From: Obelidium mucronatum
Lineage: Eukaryota; Chytridiomycota; Chytridiomycetes; Chytridiales; Chytriomycetaceae
Length of the DNA stretch: 64,000 nt
Reading direction: 5' to 3'
Assembly: GCA_025765595.1 (NCBI GenBank)
Contig: JAIVFH010000039.1
Coordinates: 1 to 64,000, forward strand
Positions 1-9,352 of the stretch are shown here, piece by piece. A program made the translations under genes and the position numbers. Each line of letters begins with the position of its first letter. Position 1 is the first letter of the stretch. The notes beneath the pieces were generated by a model. It ran no database searches, was not told where the DNA came from, and was given only the letters and a program-made list of their open reading frames with translations.

Positions 1-1
1 G

Positions 2-440
2 GAAGATCGAGTCTTGTGGAAATTGACTTTTGCGTTGGTGCCACAAGGTGAAACTGAAGTTGGGTATGTCCCGCCACCATCTGTCGCGTCTGATGTTGAT
101 GACGATGAGGGTTCGAAACTTGATGATTGGAGTGAAAGGGAGGAGGACGATGACGACGCAAGAGTCAAGATTGATTCCAAGTTGATTGCATCAGCGTTGA
201 TTGCGGGCTGGAAACGCGGCACCAGTCGCAGGCATCACGTCACAAACGAATGAGAGTGGAGATGACGAATTGTTGGCTGCTTTGGAAAACGAGCAATGGG
301 ATGGCGAATGAAGAGATGAAACCACCCACGACGATGAGTATGAAAACGCAAAAGGCATTGAAGCCTTCTTTCCAAAGTTGCCAAGCGGTGAACCCAATAA
401 ATACTGTATATCTTCCACTGTCTTATCGCTTTTAATATTA
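2..440 (+). pseudogene. Left-edge 3' fragment of an unrecognised, frame-broken ORF
   Basis: An open frame enters from the left edge and ends at 253. It is rich in Asp and Glu (residues SDVDDDEGSKLDDWSEREED). Coding-looking text then continues in other frames: one gives NESGDDELLAALENEQWDGE up to about 312, and another gives DDEYENAKGIEAFFPKLP beyond about 325. Three frames in succession without clear splice sites suggest an eroded C-terminus, possibly of a transposon protein, although unseen introns are possible. No family is recognised. The true start lies outside the window. Confidence 0.35.
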
Positions 441-783
441 AATCGTTTGTTTCATCATTTTCAAGTTTAAAGAGAAGAGGAGGAGGAGGGCCAGGAGTCT
501 GCTCGAAAGCGAGACTCCCGATAGAAAAATTATAGTCCCACGAACCCCCGAAGGAGTTGTGCACAGACGGGCCCAGCACGTATGTGCAATGGCCAAACCC
601 ATCCATGGAGAGCTGGCCTTCTTGATCACCAGCATCTCCGACTCAGGTAAGTATGCCTGTCTGCACTGCGGGTGCTGGCTATTTATACCCTTTTCCTCGC
701 GGTGACTGCGTTGCGCCAATCAGATTCATGCGCAGTCGAAAATCGTGTAACTTGGCGGGAAAATTATCCGAAGACGCGAAAAG
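441..783. other. Intergenic region upstream of the U5 gene
   Basis: No convincing gene is visible. A minus-strand open frame (438-719) lacks family features. The 3' part is the U5 promoter side and contains a CCAAT sequence at about 716-720, roughly 65 bp before the TATA box. Confidence 0.4.
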
Positions 784-790
784 TATAAAA
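784..790 (+). promoter_or_regulatory. TATA box of the U5 snRNA gene
   Basis: TATAAAA lies about 30 bp before the inferred 5' end of the U5 RNA. That is the normal spacing for a polymerase II snRNA promoter. No protein gene starts nearby on this strand, so U5 is its likely target. Confidence 0.6.
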
Positions 791-815
791 GGCGAGCCAC
801 TGAACCAGTGATTGT

Positions 816-957
816 CCCTTGTCCTCTCTGGTTTTATCGCAACAACGCTTCAATCTTTCGCCTTTTACTAAAGATTGCCGTGTGGTAGGGCCACTAAAGA
901 GAGTGTAGCCAATTTTTGAAACCCCTCAACAACTCTCTCCATTTGGAGATTGAGTCT
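816..957 (+). ncRNA. U5: U5 spliceosomal snRNA
   Basis: This is the RNA core of the U5 snRNP, which aligns the two exons during pre-mRNA splicing. The invariant 11-nt loop I (CGCCTTTTACT, 859-869) is closed by a perfect 7-bp stem (AATCTTT 852-858 with AAAGATT 870-876). A lower stem pairs CTCTCT (824-829) with AGAGAG (898-903). The Sm site AATTTTTG (911-918) follows, and then a 3' hairpin (about 926-956, CTCAA/TTGAG and CTCC/GGAG). The TATA box about 30 bp upstream sets the 5' end to within a few bases. The 3' end is approximate. Confidence 0.9.
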
Positions 958-958
958 G

Positions 959-1367
959 TTTCTCTGATAAATTAAATGATGAAACAATACTGTAGACTCT
1001 GTCCCCCAGAATGGTTATCCATTCGTTGTGAAACCGGGCGCCGATCCAGCTCCTTTGCTGAGACTACGGAAGGGTGGAACATGCTCTCTTCTGCAACACT
1101 GTCCCTTTAAACTGTGCCTGACAATAGCGAGATCTCAGATAATGATATAGCAGTGTGATTGAAACTGATATTCGGCCATCGAATATATATGGTGTATCTT
1201 GTTATAAGGTACACCAACGAACAAAACAATAAGAGAAGATGGCAACGGTAAACCAAATCCCAGAATAAAGGCTCTAACCACGCTTTTTCGTGTTCACTGT
1301 TATTGGATTGAGACGTGACAAATTTGTAGATGGGATTCCCACGCGATTCCCATAAAAAAAAAACAGA
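959..1367. other. Intergenic region between U5 and the first GPCR gene
   Basis: I see no gene here. It should hold the U5 3'-end signals and the promoter of the receptor gene. A short poly-A run lies just before the receptor ATG. Confidence 0.4.
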
Positions 1368-2484
1368 ATGAACGACCAAGAAAGGATATATTCGGCAATA
1401 TTTACCGCCACAGCTGGAGCCGCTTCGCTATTGAACCTAATCATCTTTGCTTCAACTGCGCGCAAACTGCAAAACCTTGCGCCAACATCCCTGATCTTGA
1501 TCTTTCTCTGCTGCAGCGACGGTCTTACCGCTACCGTTGGATTTATCATCAACTCCATTTCTTTGAATAGGAATGAAGTAATTGACAGGTATCCAGTCTC
1601 CTCCTTGTCAAATGTAACCATTTGCCACGTTCACGGATTCTTTCAAATTTTTGGTGGGAGTTCCAGCCTTCTCCTTTGTCTCGGACTCACGCTCCTCCGC
1701 TATACAATCATCACACACCATTATAACCCGTCCAAGATGGTTGCCCCTCTTTACATTTTAATCGTCTACATACTCTCAAGTTTTATTGCGAGCCTGCCGT
1801 TCCTGACTGGCTCTTACTCTCAAACATACGGACTCCATCCATCCAAAGTCTACTGCTGCACGCAATGGAATCAGCGCGACGTTGGATCCAAGATCGTCAT
1901 TGGAATCAACTTTGCCACGATAATCCCACCCGTGACTGTCATTGGTTACGCGTATTTACGGATTTATTTGGAAATGAGTACAAGCGTTACTGCATTTACA
2001 GATGCCGTCTGCAGCAACAAACGCAGCTCGATAAGCGGGTACGGTGTTGCCGAGGAGGAGGATTCGTCGTTCAAGGCTTCGCGTGCGAGTGAAGCTGTTA
2101 CTGTTGTAAAGAAAAGAGCGGAAGAGGATCAGATGAAGCTGTTGAAGGAAAGCGTTGCGATTGTCTTTCCGTTTGTTGTTGGGTGGACGCCGTATTTGAT
2201 ATGTGAGAGTCTTTTTTTTCTTTTGATTATTTCTTGCTTGTCATCTCACTTATTCTTCAATTTTCGTTCATTTTTGTTTGAAAGTAATGGTGTACGAGAC
2301 TTGGACTGGCGAGCTGGTTTCGCCTCTGATGGACTTTCTTGCCATTTATTTCACGGTTTTGAATGAGGCTGTGAATCCTATTATTTCCGTCATCTTTAAT
2401 GGCGAGATCCAGTCATGTGTGTTATCAGCCTTGTGCTGCTACTTTGGGAATGATTCTCAACAAACGCGTTCTTTTAAATCTTGA
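1368..2484 (+). CDS. Rhodopsin-like seven-TM receptor (GPCR), paralogue 1
   Basis: Two exons, 1368-2202 and 2285-2484; the 82-nt intron splits a codon in phase 1. The protein (about 344 aa) has seven hydrophobic segments. TM1 is near IFTATAGAASLLNLIIF. A Cys in ICHVHGF at the start of TM3 and another in ECL2 (SKVYCCTQW) could form the usual disulfide. LLRYTI stands where class A receptors carry DRY. TM6 contains FVVGWTPYL, and TM7 contains LNEAVNPIISVIF, an NPxxY-like motif. The third intracellular loop is long and Ser/Lys-rich. The ligand is unknown. It is tandem with a close paralogue downstream that shares the TM6-TM7 intron position. It likely sits in the plasma membrane and signals through G proteins; the superfamily call is firm, the subfamily is not. 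Confidence 0.8.
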
Positions 2485-2580
2485 AGGATATATACTCATA
2501 AAAGAGGAAATTTGAATGTGTGTTGGTGCAAAGAGATTTCTGACAATTTTCGCAGTTTTTCCACCAATCTGTTCGGGACC

Positions 2581-3728
2581 ATGGCTTCGGCACCTGATCC
2601 CTTGGACCTAAGCCTACGCGTTATATTCACGTTAACAGCAGGCGTCGCGTCAACCTGCAACCTCCTAATCGTCCTCTCCAGCTCACAAAGACTCAAAACC
2701 TTATCACCCACCTCCTACCTCACCTACTTTTTATGCTTCTCCGATTCCATTGTCGCCACTACAGAATTCACCATCGGTCTATTATCAACCCTTCAACACT
2801 CCAGCAGCACAGCCAGCGAACCCATCATCCCCTGCCAAATCCACGCATTCCTCCAAGTCTTCCCATGCTCCACATCCCTCCTCCTCTGCCTCGGCCTCAC
2901 TTACTTCCGCTACGCCGTCATCATCACCGAAACCCACTTGACAACTTCATTCGCCCGGAGATACACTCTCTCCTGCTTCGCGTTATGCATCTTGATTGCA
3001 TCGCTCCCGTTCCTTGTTGGTTCTTCCACCCGGACGTATACACTTCAGCCGAGTCGGTTATACTGCGCGACTGCCTGGTATTCTAGGGATTTGAAGACGT
3101 TGGGCTTGATTGCTGTGAATATCGTGACGGTTTTGAGTCCCTCGGTTTTTATTGGGTTTGCTTATACGAGGATTAAATGAAGCTGAGGCGGTCGGTGGTG
3201 GAGTTACGGACGAGTGATACGTCTTGTAGTAAAGAAGGGTCTGGGAAAAGGGAGTTGAGCAGTTGTGGTGGTGGTGGTGGTGGTGGTGGTGGTGTGGGGG
3301 CAAGTGAGACAAGATTGAATCTGAAAGAATCGAAACAGAGTTTAGTAGAGGTTTCTGCTGCTACTACTGCTCCTGGCGCTGCTGGAAACACGACGCAAAC
3401 CTCACGCGTGAGTATCACCACGAAACGCGCAGAGAAGGAACAAAGAGTTTTGTTGAACCAGAGTCTTGTTATTGTGCTGTCTTTTCTCTTGGGATGGTTG
3501 CCTTACTTGACCTGTGAGTTTTGTATTCAGTTCATTTTCCGATGGTGTAGTAAATTTCTATTATTAGTAATGATCACAGAATTGGTTACAGCAGAGCCTG
3601 TATCTCCTGGTTACGATTTCTTGGCGTTTTATTTCACTGTGTTGGTGGAAGCTACGAATCCGATTATCGTGCTTTCTTTTAATAAGGAATTACGCGAACA
3701 CGCGTTTAAAATGCTTTGGCTCAAATAA
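2581..3728 (+). CDS. Rhodopsin-like seven-TM receptor, paralogue 2 (frame break at about 3176)
   Basis: Exons 2581-3513 and 3568-3728; the 54-nt intron sits at the same codon position as in paralogue 1. I chose ATG 2581, which matches the N-terminus of the upstream paralogue. TM1-TM5 read in one frame to FAYTRIK, where a TGA closes the frame (3178-3180). TM6, the intron and TM7 (VEATNPIIVLSF) continue in the -1 frame beginning at ATG 3177. Aligned with paralogue 1, the break falls just after TM5 in an A-run (TTAAATG). One inserted base would repair it, so it is either an assembly indel or a real disabling mutation. The third loop contains a poly-Gly tract (about 3268-3294). Class A features (TM3 Cys, FRYAVI at the DRY position, GWLPYL in TM6) are kept. 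Confidence 0.72.
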
Positions 3729-3935
3729 ATAAAAATTGATTGTGATTAGTAATATGGGGGTTTTTGGCACATTCTCGGTCATATAAAAAATAAAAACCAT
3801 GAATGAAGAAAGTATGCATGCTGTAATAATAAGTTTCGCCTTTCTCCGATCTGCCAAGGACAAGGCATTGTTGGTCAAAGAAGAAAGAAGATGCAGAAGA
3901 AGAAACGCCCCTAGAAAATTACATTTATTTGCTGC
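3729..3935. other. Convergent 3' region between GPCR 2 and GRC3
   Basis: This is AT-rich intergenic DNA between two convergent genes. I find no conserved ORF. Confidence 0.4.
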
Positions 3936-6574
3936 TCAAACATGTTTCCGACGCTGTAAATTCGTGCGAACTTTCTTGGCCATCCCACCAACTCCTTCCG
4001 CCGCTGTATAAGTTATATACGGAACATTTGTGCGGACATTCTAAAACAAAGTACGGAATTAAAAAATACGAATCATACCAAAAAAGAAAACCGGCAAACT
4101 TACTTCAAACCCATCCATAAGCATCGCAACAGGATACTCCACCCCAGCACCCCTCACAATCAGATTCACACGACTCAAATCCGATTCCGAAAGCGGCGTT
4201 ACAATGTAAAAAGTTTTGGAAACCGGGTCGATTCCTCGAACTATACCAAGGCCGATACAGTTTTGGGTTTGCGGTGGGATTTGGAGGTCCGATGGGATAA
4301 TGTTCAGGTCCTTGTACTGTAAACCAAAAAAAGGGGTTCGTTTAGTTTTTTTTTTTTTTTTTTAAAAAAAAAAAGATGATGAGATTCGAAGAAGGAAAAC
4401 AAAAATAACTCACGTCTCCATCTGTCGATGGATCGGCTGAAGTCGCGGTATACTTGAGTGAGTCTGCTACAAGACCCACCAGACTCCCATTCAAAGCAAC
4501 CAAAGTTTGACTTGCAGGAACCTTTTTTTATTTGTTTGAGGGAAGAAAGTAAGCAACTACCACAATAAAGAACCAAAGGAAAAAAAAATCACACTCAAAC
4601 CTCAACATTCAAAAACCGCACCCGAACATCCCTCCACGCCACCCCAAACGGAATTTTACTCGCAACAGGCACCCCGAAATTCCACAGTTTCGGCAACACT
4701 TGATTCACGTGTTTAATCCAAATCGGTTCCGATGGATTCGCTTTTAATTGCGCGAAATACGAAATCATTGTCAAGTTTCTTAAATCGGAGGCATTGAATT
4801 TGGATGGTTTCATGGTTGTCGTTTCATCGTATCCAGCGGCGAGATGGACTTTGACGATTGGTTGCTGTTGAGTGGTGCTGTTTTCTGGGGAGTTTAGGAG
4901 AAGGGATAGGTCATCGCGAATGTTTTTCGAGGCTGCAAGTGCTGATGATGGATCTAGGTTGAGTTGGATGAGATGGGTAGGTCGGATTTCCTTGAGGGAA
5001 TGAATCAGGAGGTCGAATCCCATTCCTGAATAAATGCATAAAAAAGGTGGGGGAGTTAAGGCGACGAAATGAAGGCATCAACAATGCTTTTCTCACCTTT
5101 TACCCATCCATCTGTGTTTATCACCAAAGGTATATTTGATGGAACTTGGGTCTGATAAATATTCCACAATTGAGATATCGAAGCAGAGTAGCAATCAGGA
5201 TCATTTTTGGGAGAAGTTGCTCCGAGATAACAGCTATGGAACGGAGGTTTCATGTTTGTGAATGCGGGACCAAGTAGCGGGGAATCAAGAACGTGGAGAG
5301 AGACTTGACCAGATACAGTCAGTTCTGGTTGTCCCAGATCGCAATCTAGGAAAGCCACTTTGGGATATCTTTTGGAAAGAAAAGATATCATGAAAAAAGA
5401 TAATAAACAACAAGTTGGTGCATTAAAAAAATGAAATAGAAAAAAATGAGACAATACTTTGACAAGAGCTGGTTGACCATGAACCGAGAGAGGGTCGACT
5501 TTCCCAATCCTTTGCTTCCCACGATGCAGACGACAGGTTTTGAAGAAGATTGGACAGCTTCTTCCCCAATAGATGACCAAGATTCAGGAATTTCCAGTGT
5601 TGGGTGAGGATGATTTGGTTCCATCACTGGATGGAATCCATCAACATGGAATGTATCGTCTCGATTTAACTCGCTTAATGGTACCTAAAGGATATGAAAT
5701 TAGTGTCTTGTTTGTTTCTGTCGTCATTCCTTTTTTTGGTCGCATAATCATAATCCCAACGAACCAATTTAAACAGTTCCTTGTAGACTGGAAACTTTTT
5801 TTCAAGAACATCGAGGCCAGAAGAATGATGAATTGACAAGAGAGCAACAAGAACGGTTGAAGAATCAGATTTCCCTGAGTTTTTCCCCAGTCTCGAGTAC
5901 AGATACTTTATAGAATCCATAATGTGTTCTGCCGAAGAGTCTTGATCATCCTCCTCCTCATCCACGCCGCGATCGATCGACGCACACGGCGATCCCGAAT
6001 GCAGAGCTTCGATGGCCAGAAAGCTGTTTGACTTTGGCGAAAAGACCGGAAAGAAGCGCAGCGGCGTCCGCACCGCCCGGGCGAAGCGGCCGTCCGCCGC
6101 CAGCGGCGCGCCGCCGACGGCCACGGCGCCCTGCAGCGGACACAGCAGCACGGCGCCCTGGAAGACGATGCGCGCGCCCGGCCGCAGCGCCGCCAGCGCG
6201 AGGCCGTCTTTCGCGGCGACGCTGCGGCGCGCTTTGTTTTTTTCTTTTTCTTGTTCTTTTTCTTGTTCTTTGGCGGCTTCGACTTCGAGAACTTCGGCTT
6301 CAACGGCGGCGGTCGATTCAACAACTTCGACACTCTTCAGCGCAGTCTTGTGCGGCGACCGCTTCGCTTCAGAGGGCGGCGTCTTGCGCTTCTTGAGCGT
6401 CCGCAGCGCTGCGAATGCATTGTCGCGCTTCATCTGGCTGAAGCGAGGATTTGTCGAAAAAAAGAAAGAAAGATTTCGTTTTTCAAAGTCCTTAACCCTT
6501 TTCTCGTCTATTCGTTGCTTGCTGCGCCAAACAGATTGCTGCTTGGCGTTTTTAGGTTTGGCTCCATTTCCCAT
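3936..6574 (-). CDS. GRC3: Polynucleotide 5'-hydroxyl-kinase GRC3/NOL9
   Basis: Seven exons on the minus strand: 6574-5765, 5684-5458, 5368-5097, 5025-4601, 4521-4414, 4316-4104, 4040-3936. They total 2160 nt (719 aa) and keep frame throughout. The family phosphorylates 5'-OH RNA ends during ITS2 processing of pre-rRNA, with the Las1 nuclease, in the nucleolus. A P-loop GSKGLGKST lies near residues 326-334. FLDCDLGQPE follows as the Walker B-like segment typical of Clp1/Grc3. The C-terminus (VPYIT...EGVGG...KVRTNLQRR) is the expected Grc3 tail. The first 270 residues are Lys/Ala-rich and very GC-rich around 5940-6235. ATG 6574 abuts a transposon; a second in-frame ATG at 6433 (MKRDNAFAALR) may be the real start. 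Confidence 0.88.
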
Positions 6575-6577
6575 TTA

Positions 6578-7465
6578 AGGTCCCCAGATATTCCGGTTTT
6601 AGAGGATTTGAAAGGATTTGAAAGGATATCTGAAATATCCGTTCAAATCCTGTTTTTACCCAGATATTCCACAAATCCTTTAAAAAATCCTCTAAAACCA
6701 GAAGATAAAAATAAATCTTGAAAATATCCAAATCCGCTTAAAAACTGTTCCTTTTTTGGTGCAGAGAAAAAACCTGCTCTGGGGCAGGTTTTCGACAGGG
6801 TTTTTTCAACATTCTTGTTCTCATATCAAATTCTTGACACCCAGCGTAAACATGGCCAATCCAAACCACATGACTGCTATTATGTATGAGTTTCTGCTGA
6901 CTAGGACACTAGGTATACGCTCTTGGATCAGAGTGGAGCGCCTCAGTATTTTTCACCCATTCAGATTGTCGTATTATGATGACTAATACGCCCCCTGGGA
7001 CTGACAGCGGCGTTATATTGATAATCTTTATTATTATTGTTATATTTCCCGCCCGCGGCTGCTTGTGTCGCCGGCTTATCTTATGACGCGCCTTGTGGCG
7101 CATTAGTTTTATTAAATACGCTCCGCCAGCGCCTAATCGGGCCGCCGCCACAAGTCCTCATCGAGATCTACATAGCAGGCTTTGCGGCGTTGAGGATGAT
7201 TGCTATGGCTTTCGCGGACCTGATTGAATAAAGGCAAGAATGGACTGACGTGGATTCTGAGCAGTTTCGGCGGACTTTTAGAATCACCAAGGCCACCTTT
7301 GATAACAATCTGGCACAAGTCTGTAGGGTTTGGGTTTTTTTGGTCTTGTATTTATTTATCCTTTAAACAGTGAAAACCGACAAAAAAAACGCTTAAACCT
7401 CTGGCAGAGGATTTTTCACTATTTTGGAAACCAGCTGAAAAAAAACCTTCAATATCTGGGGACCT
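6578..7465. mobile_element. Non-autonomous PIF/Harbinger-like DNA transposon
   Basis: Perfect 15-bp terminal inverted repeats AGGTCCCCAGATATT (6578-6592 and 7451-7465) are flanked by a 3-bp TTA duplication (6575-6577 and 7466-7468), the PIF/Harbinger signature. Near the right end (about 7232-7324) the plus strand encodes QEWTDVDSEQFRRTFRITKA followed by TFDNNLAQV, resembling the N-terminal helix region of Harbinger transposases (FRMSRETF-like). No full transposase or DDE domain remains. The left end holds an internal 15-bp perfect inverted repeat (6595-6609 with 6685-6699). The insertion lies right against the upstream candidate start codon of GRC3. Confidence 0.75.
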
Positions 7466-7468
7466 TTA

Positions 7469-8058
7469 TTTTCTTATTTTCTTCTTGAATTTGACTGTTA
7501 GGACCAAACTCGGCGCAAAAGCCTAAAAAGGTACGAGGACGAAACCTCACCTGAGTTTGGTTCCAAAAGAGATTTCCTACGAGTCTTGAAGTGTGAAGTT
7601 TGCAACGGAAGTCTTTTAGATTTAACACTGACTGTATTTCAACTAAAGAACAAGAACGGGAAAAACTACCAGCTTTAATAGTAAAAATCCGAAAAGATAA
7701 GAAAAGGAATAAAAACAACCAGATATCAGGAAAAGAGCCGAGATAAAAGATAACTGAGAGATATCTGAAAGATATGTGAAAGATAACTGAAAAATAAGTG
7801 AAAATCGGAAAAATAACTAAAATTGGGAGAAGAACTAAAAATTGGAGAAGGCGAAATTTGTCTCATAACATTGACGCGTTTTCTTTCTTGACCAAAAAAG
7901 TCAAAAAAGCCACCTCTCCTCTAAACAAACCTCCGTCTATTCGCCACTTCAGCAAAAACTCTTTTTCGCAATAACGTCCAAATGAACAAACTCGCGCTAC
8001 ATTGTAAATGGTAGCTAGAATCCAAGTCTTTTATAATTGGATTATAACACAAGTTGTT
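7469..8058. other. AT-rich spacer between two transposons
   Basis: No supported gene. The sequence contains degenerate short repeats of the type GATAACTGA/GATATCTGA around 7745-7800. The minus-strand open frame 7449-7718 shows no family features. Confidence 0.4.
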
Positions 8059-8273
8059 TGCGCATTTTTGATATTTTTTTTGTTAAGTCTCTTTTGGCGG
8101 GACAAAATTAAACAGCAATAATGTCAGAGTATTTTTCAAACACTGCGCCTATACAACAATCCAACAACCCCCCTATCGCTGCATCCATCTTTGATGGCCT
8201 CCCTGCTGAGACAGTGAGCGTGATTCTTTGATTGGGGTATGTGTGTTTCTTCTCTTTTTATTTTTTAAATATT

Positions 8274-8870
8274 ATGTCCCCATTAACACGATTGCGAGCC
8301 AATCCTCAGGAAATCGTGGATCCAACCAAGGCACCGTGGCCGAGCCGGTGTGCCAAACCAGGATCGCGTCGACAAGCACCGAAATCGAAGCAGGAGAGGC
8401 AGTTGGAAACTAAAGCAACAGAAGAAACCAAGGCAATCACGGTCCCGCAGGTGGTCCTGTCCAACGGAGTTAAGTCGAAAAAACCAAAGGCAACAATTCG
8501 GCTTGATCGAGCGACAGCGTCGAGGAGATCTACAGACGCGGAGCACATCAATGCTGGACCAAGCAACATCAAGCCAAAAGCGCATATACGGCTCAATCTG
8601 TCGAAAGGATTGTACAAATCAAAAGAACAGGTGAAGATGGAACCTTTTGGTGCTGGATGGAATCATGGGGATGACAATGATGGTGGATCTCCTGGACCAA
8701 CACCAAAAGTGGAGGACGACGACGATGAAGTACTGTCATATTCAAGTTCGGATGTGGGATCGGATTGGGGACCCGATCGGATGATTTTGGTTGATGGGGA
8801 ACTCATGGAAGGGCTCCCAATTGTAGATGGGGAATTGTACACGCCTGGGCGATACAGGGCAGACTTCTGA
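8274..8870 (+). CDS. Transposon ORF1: acidic, low-complexity protein of unknown function
   Basis: Single exon, 198 aa, from ATG 8274. The N-terminal half is basic (Lys/Arg, Gln, Pro). The C-terminal half is acidic with a VEDDDDEVLSYSSSD stretch and ends in a conserved tail (MEGLPIVDGELYTPG). No domain is recognised. The same frame is kept in copy B apart from an early stop. Conservation of both halves between copies argues for a real protein. It could be a nuclear scaffold or DNA-binding accessory factor, but that is a guess. Confidence 0.6.
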   Translation: MSPLTRLRANPQEIVDPTKAPWPSRCAKPGSRRQAPKSKQERQLETKATEETKAITVPQVVLSNGVKSKKPKATIRLDRATASRRSTDAEHINAGPSNIKPKAHIRLNLSKGLYKSKEQVKMEPFGAGWNHGDDNDGGSPGPTPKVEDDDDEVLSYSSSDVGSDWGPDRMILVDGELMEGLPIVDGELYTPGRYRADF

Positions 8871-8997
8871 GTGTATATGTGGGTTCTTTATTCCTTCCCT
8901 ACTCTCAATTTGTCTTTTCACAAATAAAGAAACTTTGGGTTGTTTTTAAAAAATAAATTAACTTTGGTGCATTTTTAAAAAATAAAGAAGATTTACA

Positions 8998-9309
8998 ATG
9001 TACGAACATCCATTAGCCCCAGGAAACCCCAGCACGGTCGCAGGTCTGCTGGATCGTCTCGCCAACAGTCGTGACTGCAGACACTTCATCAATGTTCCAT
9101 TTTTGCTCCCCTCAGTTGCAGACGGGACGTGGATTAGCGGCTACCAATGGATAACCAAGCCGCGCGCGGATGGCTCCGTTAACCCCAAGTCACTCAAGTA
9201 CCTTTGGAAGACAATCCACGGGCACGTGTTTTACCCAAACATCTCGAAATTGGCACCCAACCCATGCACAGATGCAATGCGAGAGCTGGTGCCACATATA
9301 ATCATGTAA
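8998..9309 (+). CDS. Transposon ORF2: 103-aa protein of unknown function
   Basis: ATG 8998 to TAA 9309. The protein is compact and globular-looking with little low complexity: a Cys in NSRDCRHF, then aromatic residues (WISGYQWITK, YLWKTIHGHVFYPN). No family is recognised. It sits 127 nt after ORF1 and 43 nt before ORF3. Copy B carries the same frame with a Trp-to-stop change at codon 51. It may be a separate gene or a short exon-like module. Confidence 0.55.
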   Translation: MYEHPLAPGNPSTVAGLLDRLANSRDCRHFINVPFLLPSVADGTWISGYQWITKPRADGSVNPKSLKYLWKTIHGHVFYPNISKLAPNPCTDAMRELVPHIIM

Positions 9310-9352
9310 TGTTTGTTCATAGTTCCGCACTATCCTACGCACTATATCTAAC

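Noticed and set aside
438..1080. Solo LTR of a retrotransposon around the TATA box
   Set aside because: The TATA box is fully explained by the U5 snRNA gene, and no paired LTR or primer-binding site was found.
3172..3180. Programmed -1 ribosomal frameshift in GPCR 2
   Set aside because: The sequence lacks a heptameric slippery site of the X XXY YYZ type; an indel is simpler.
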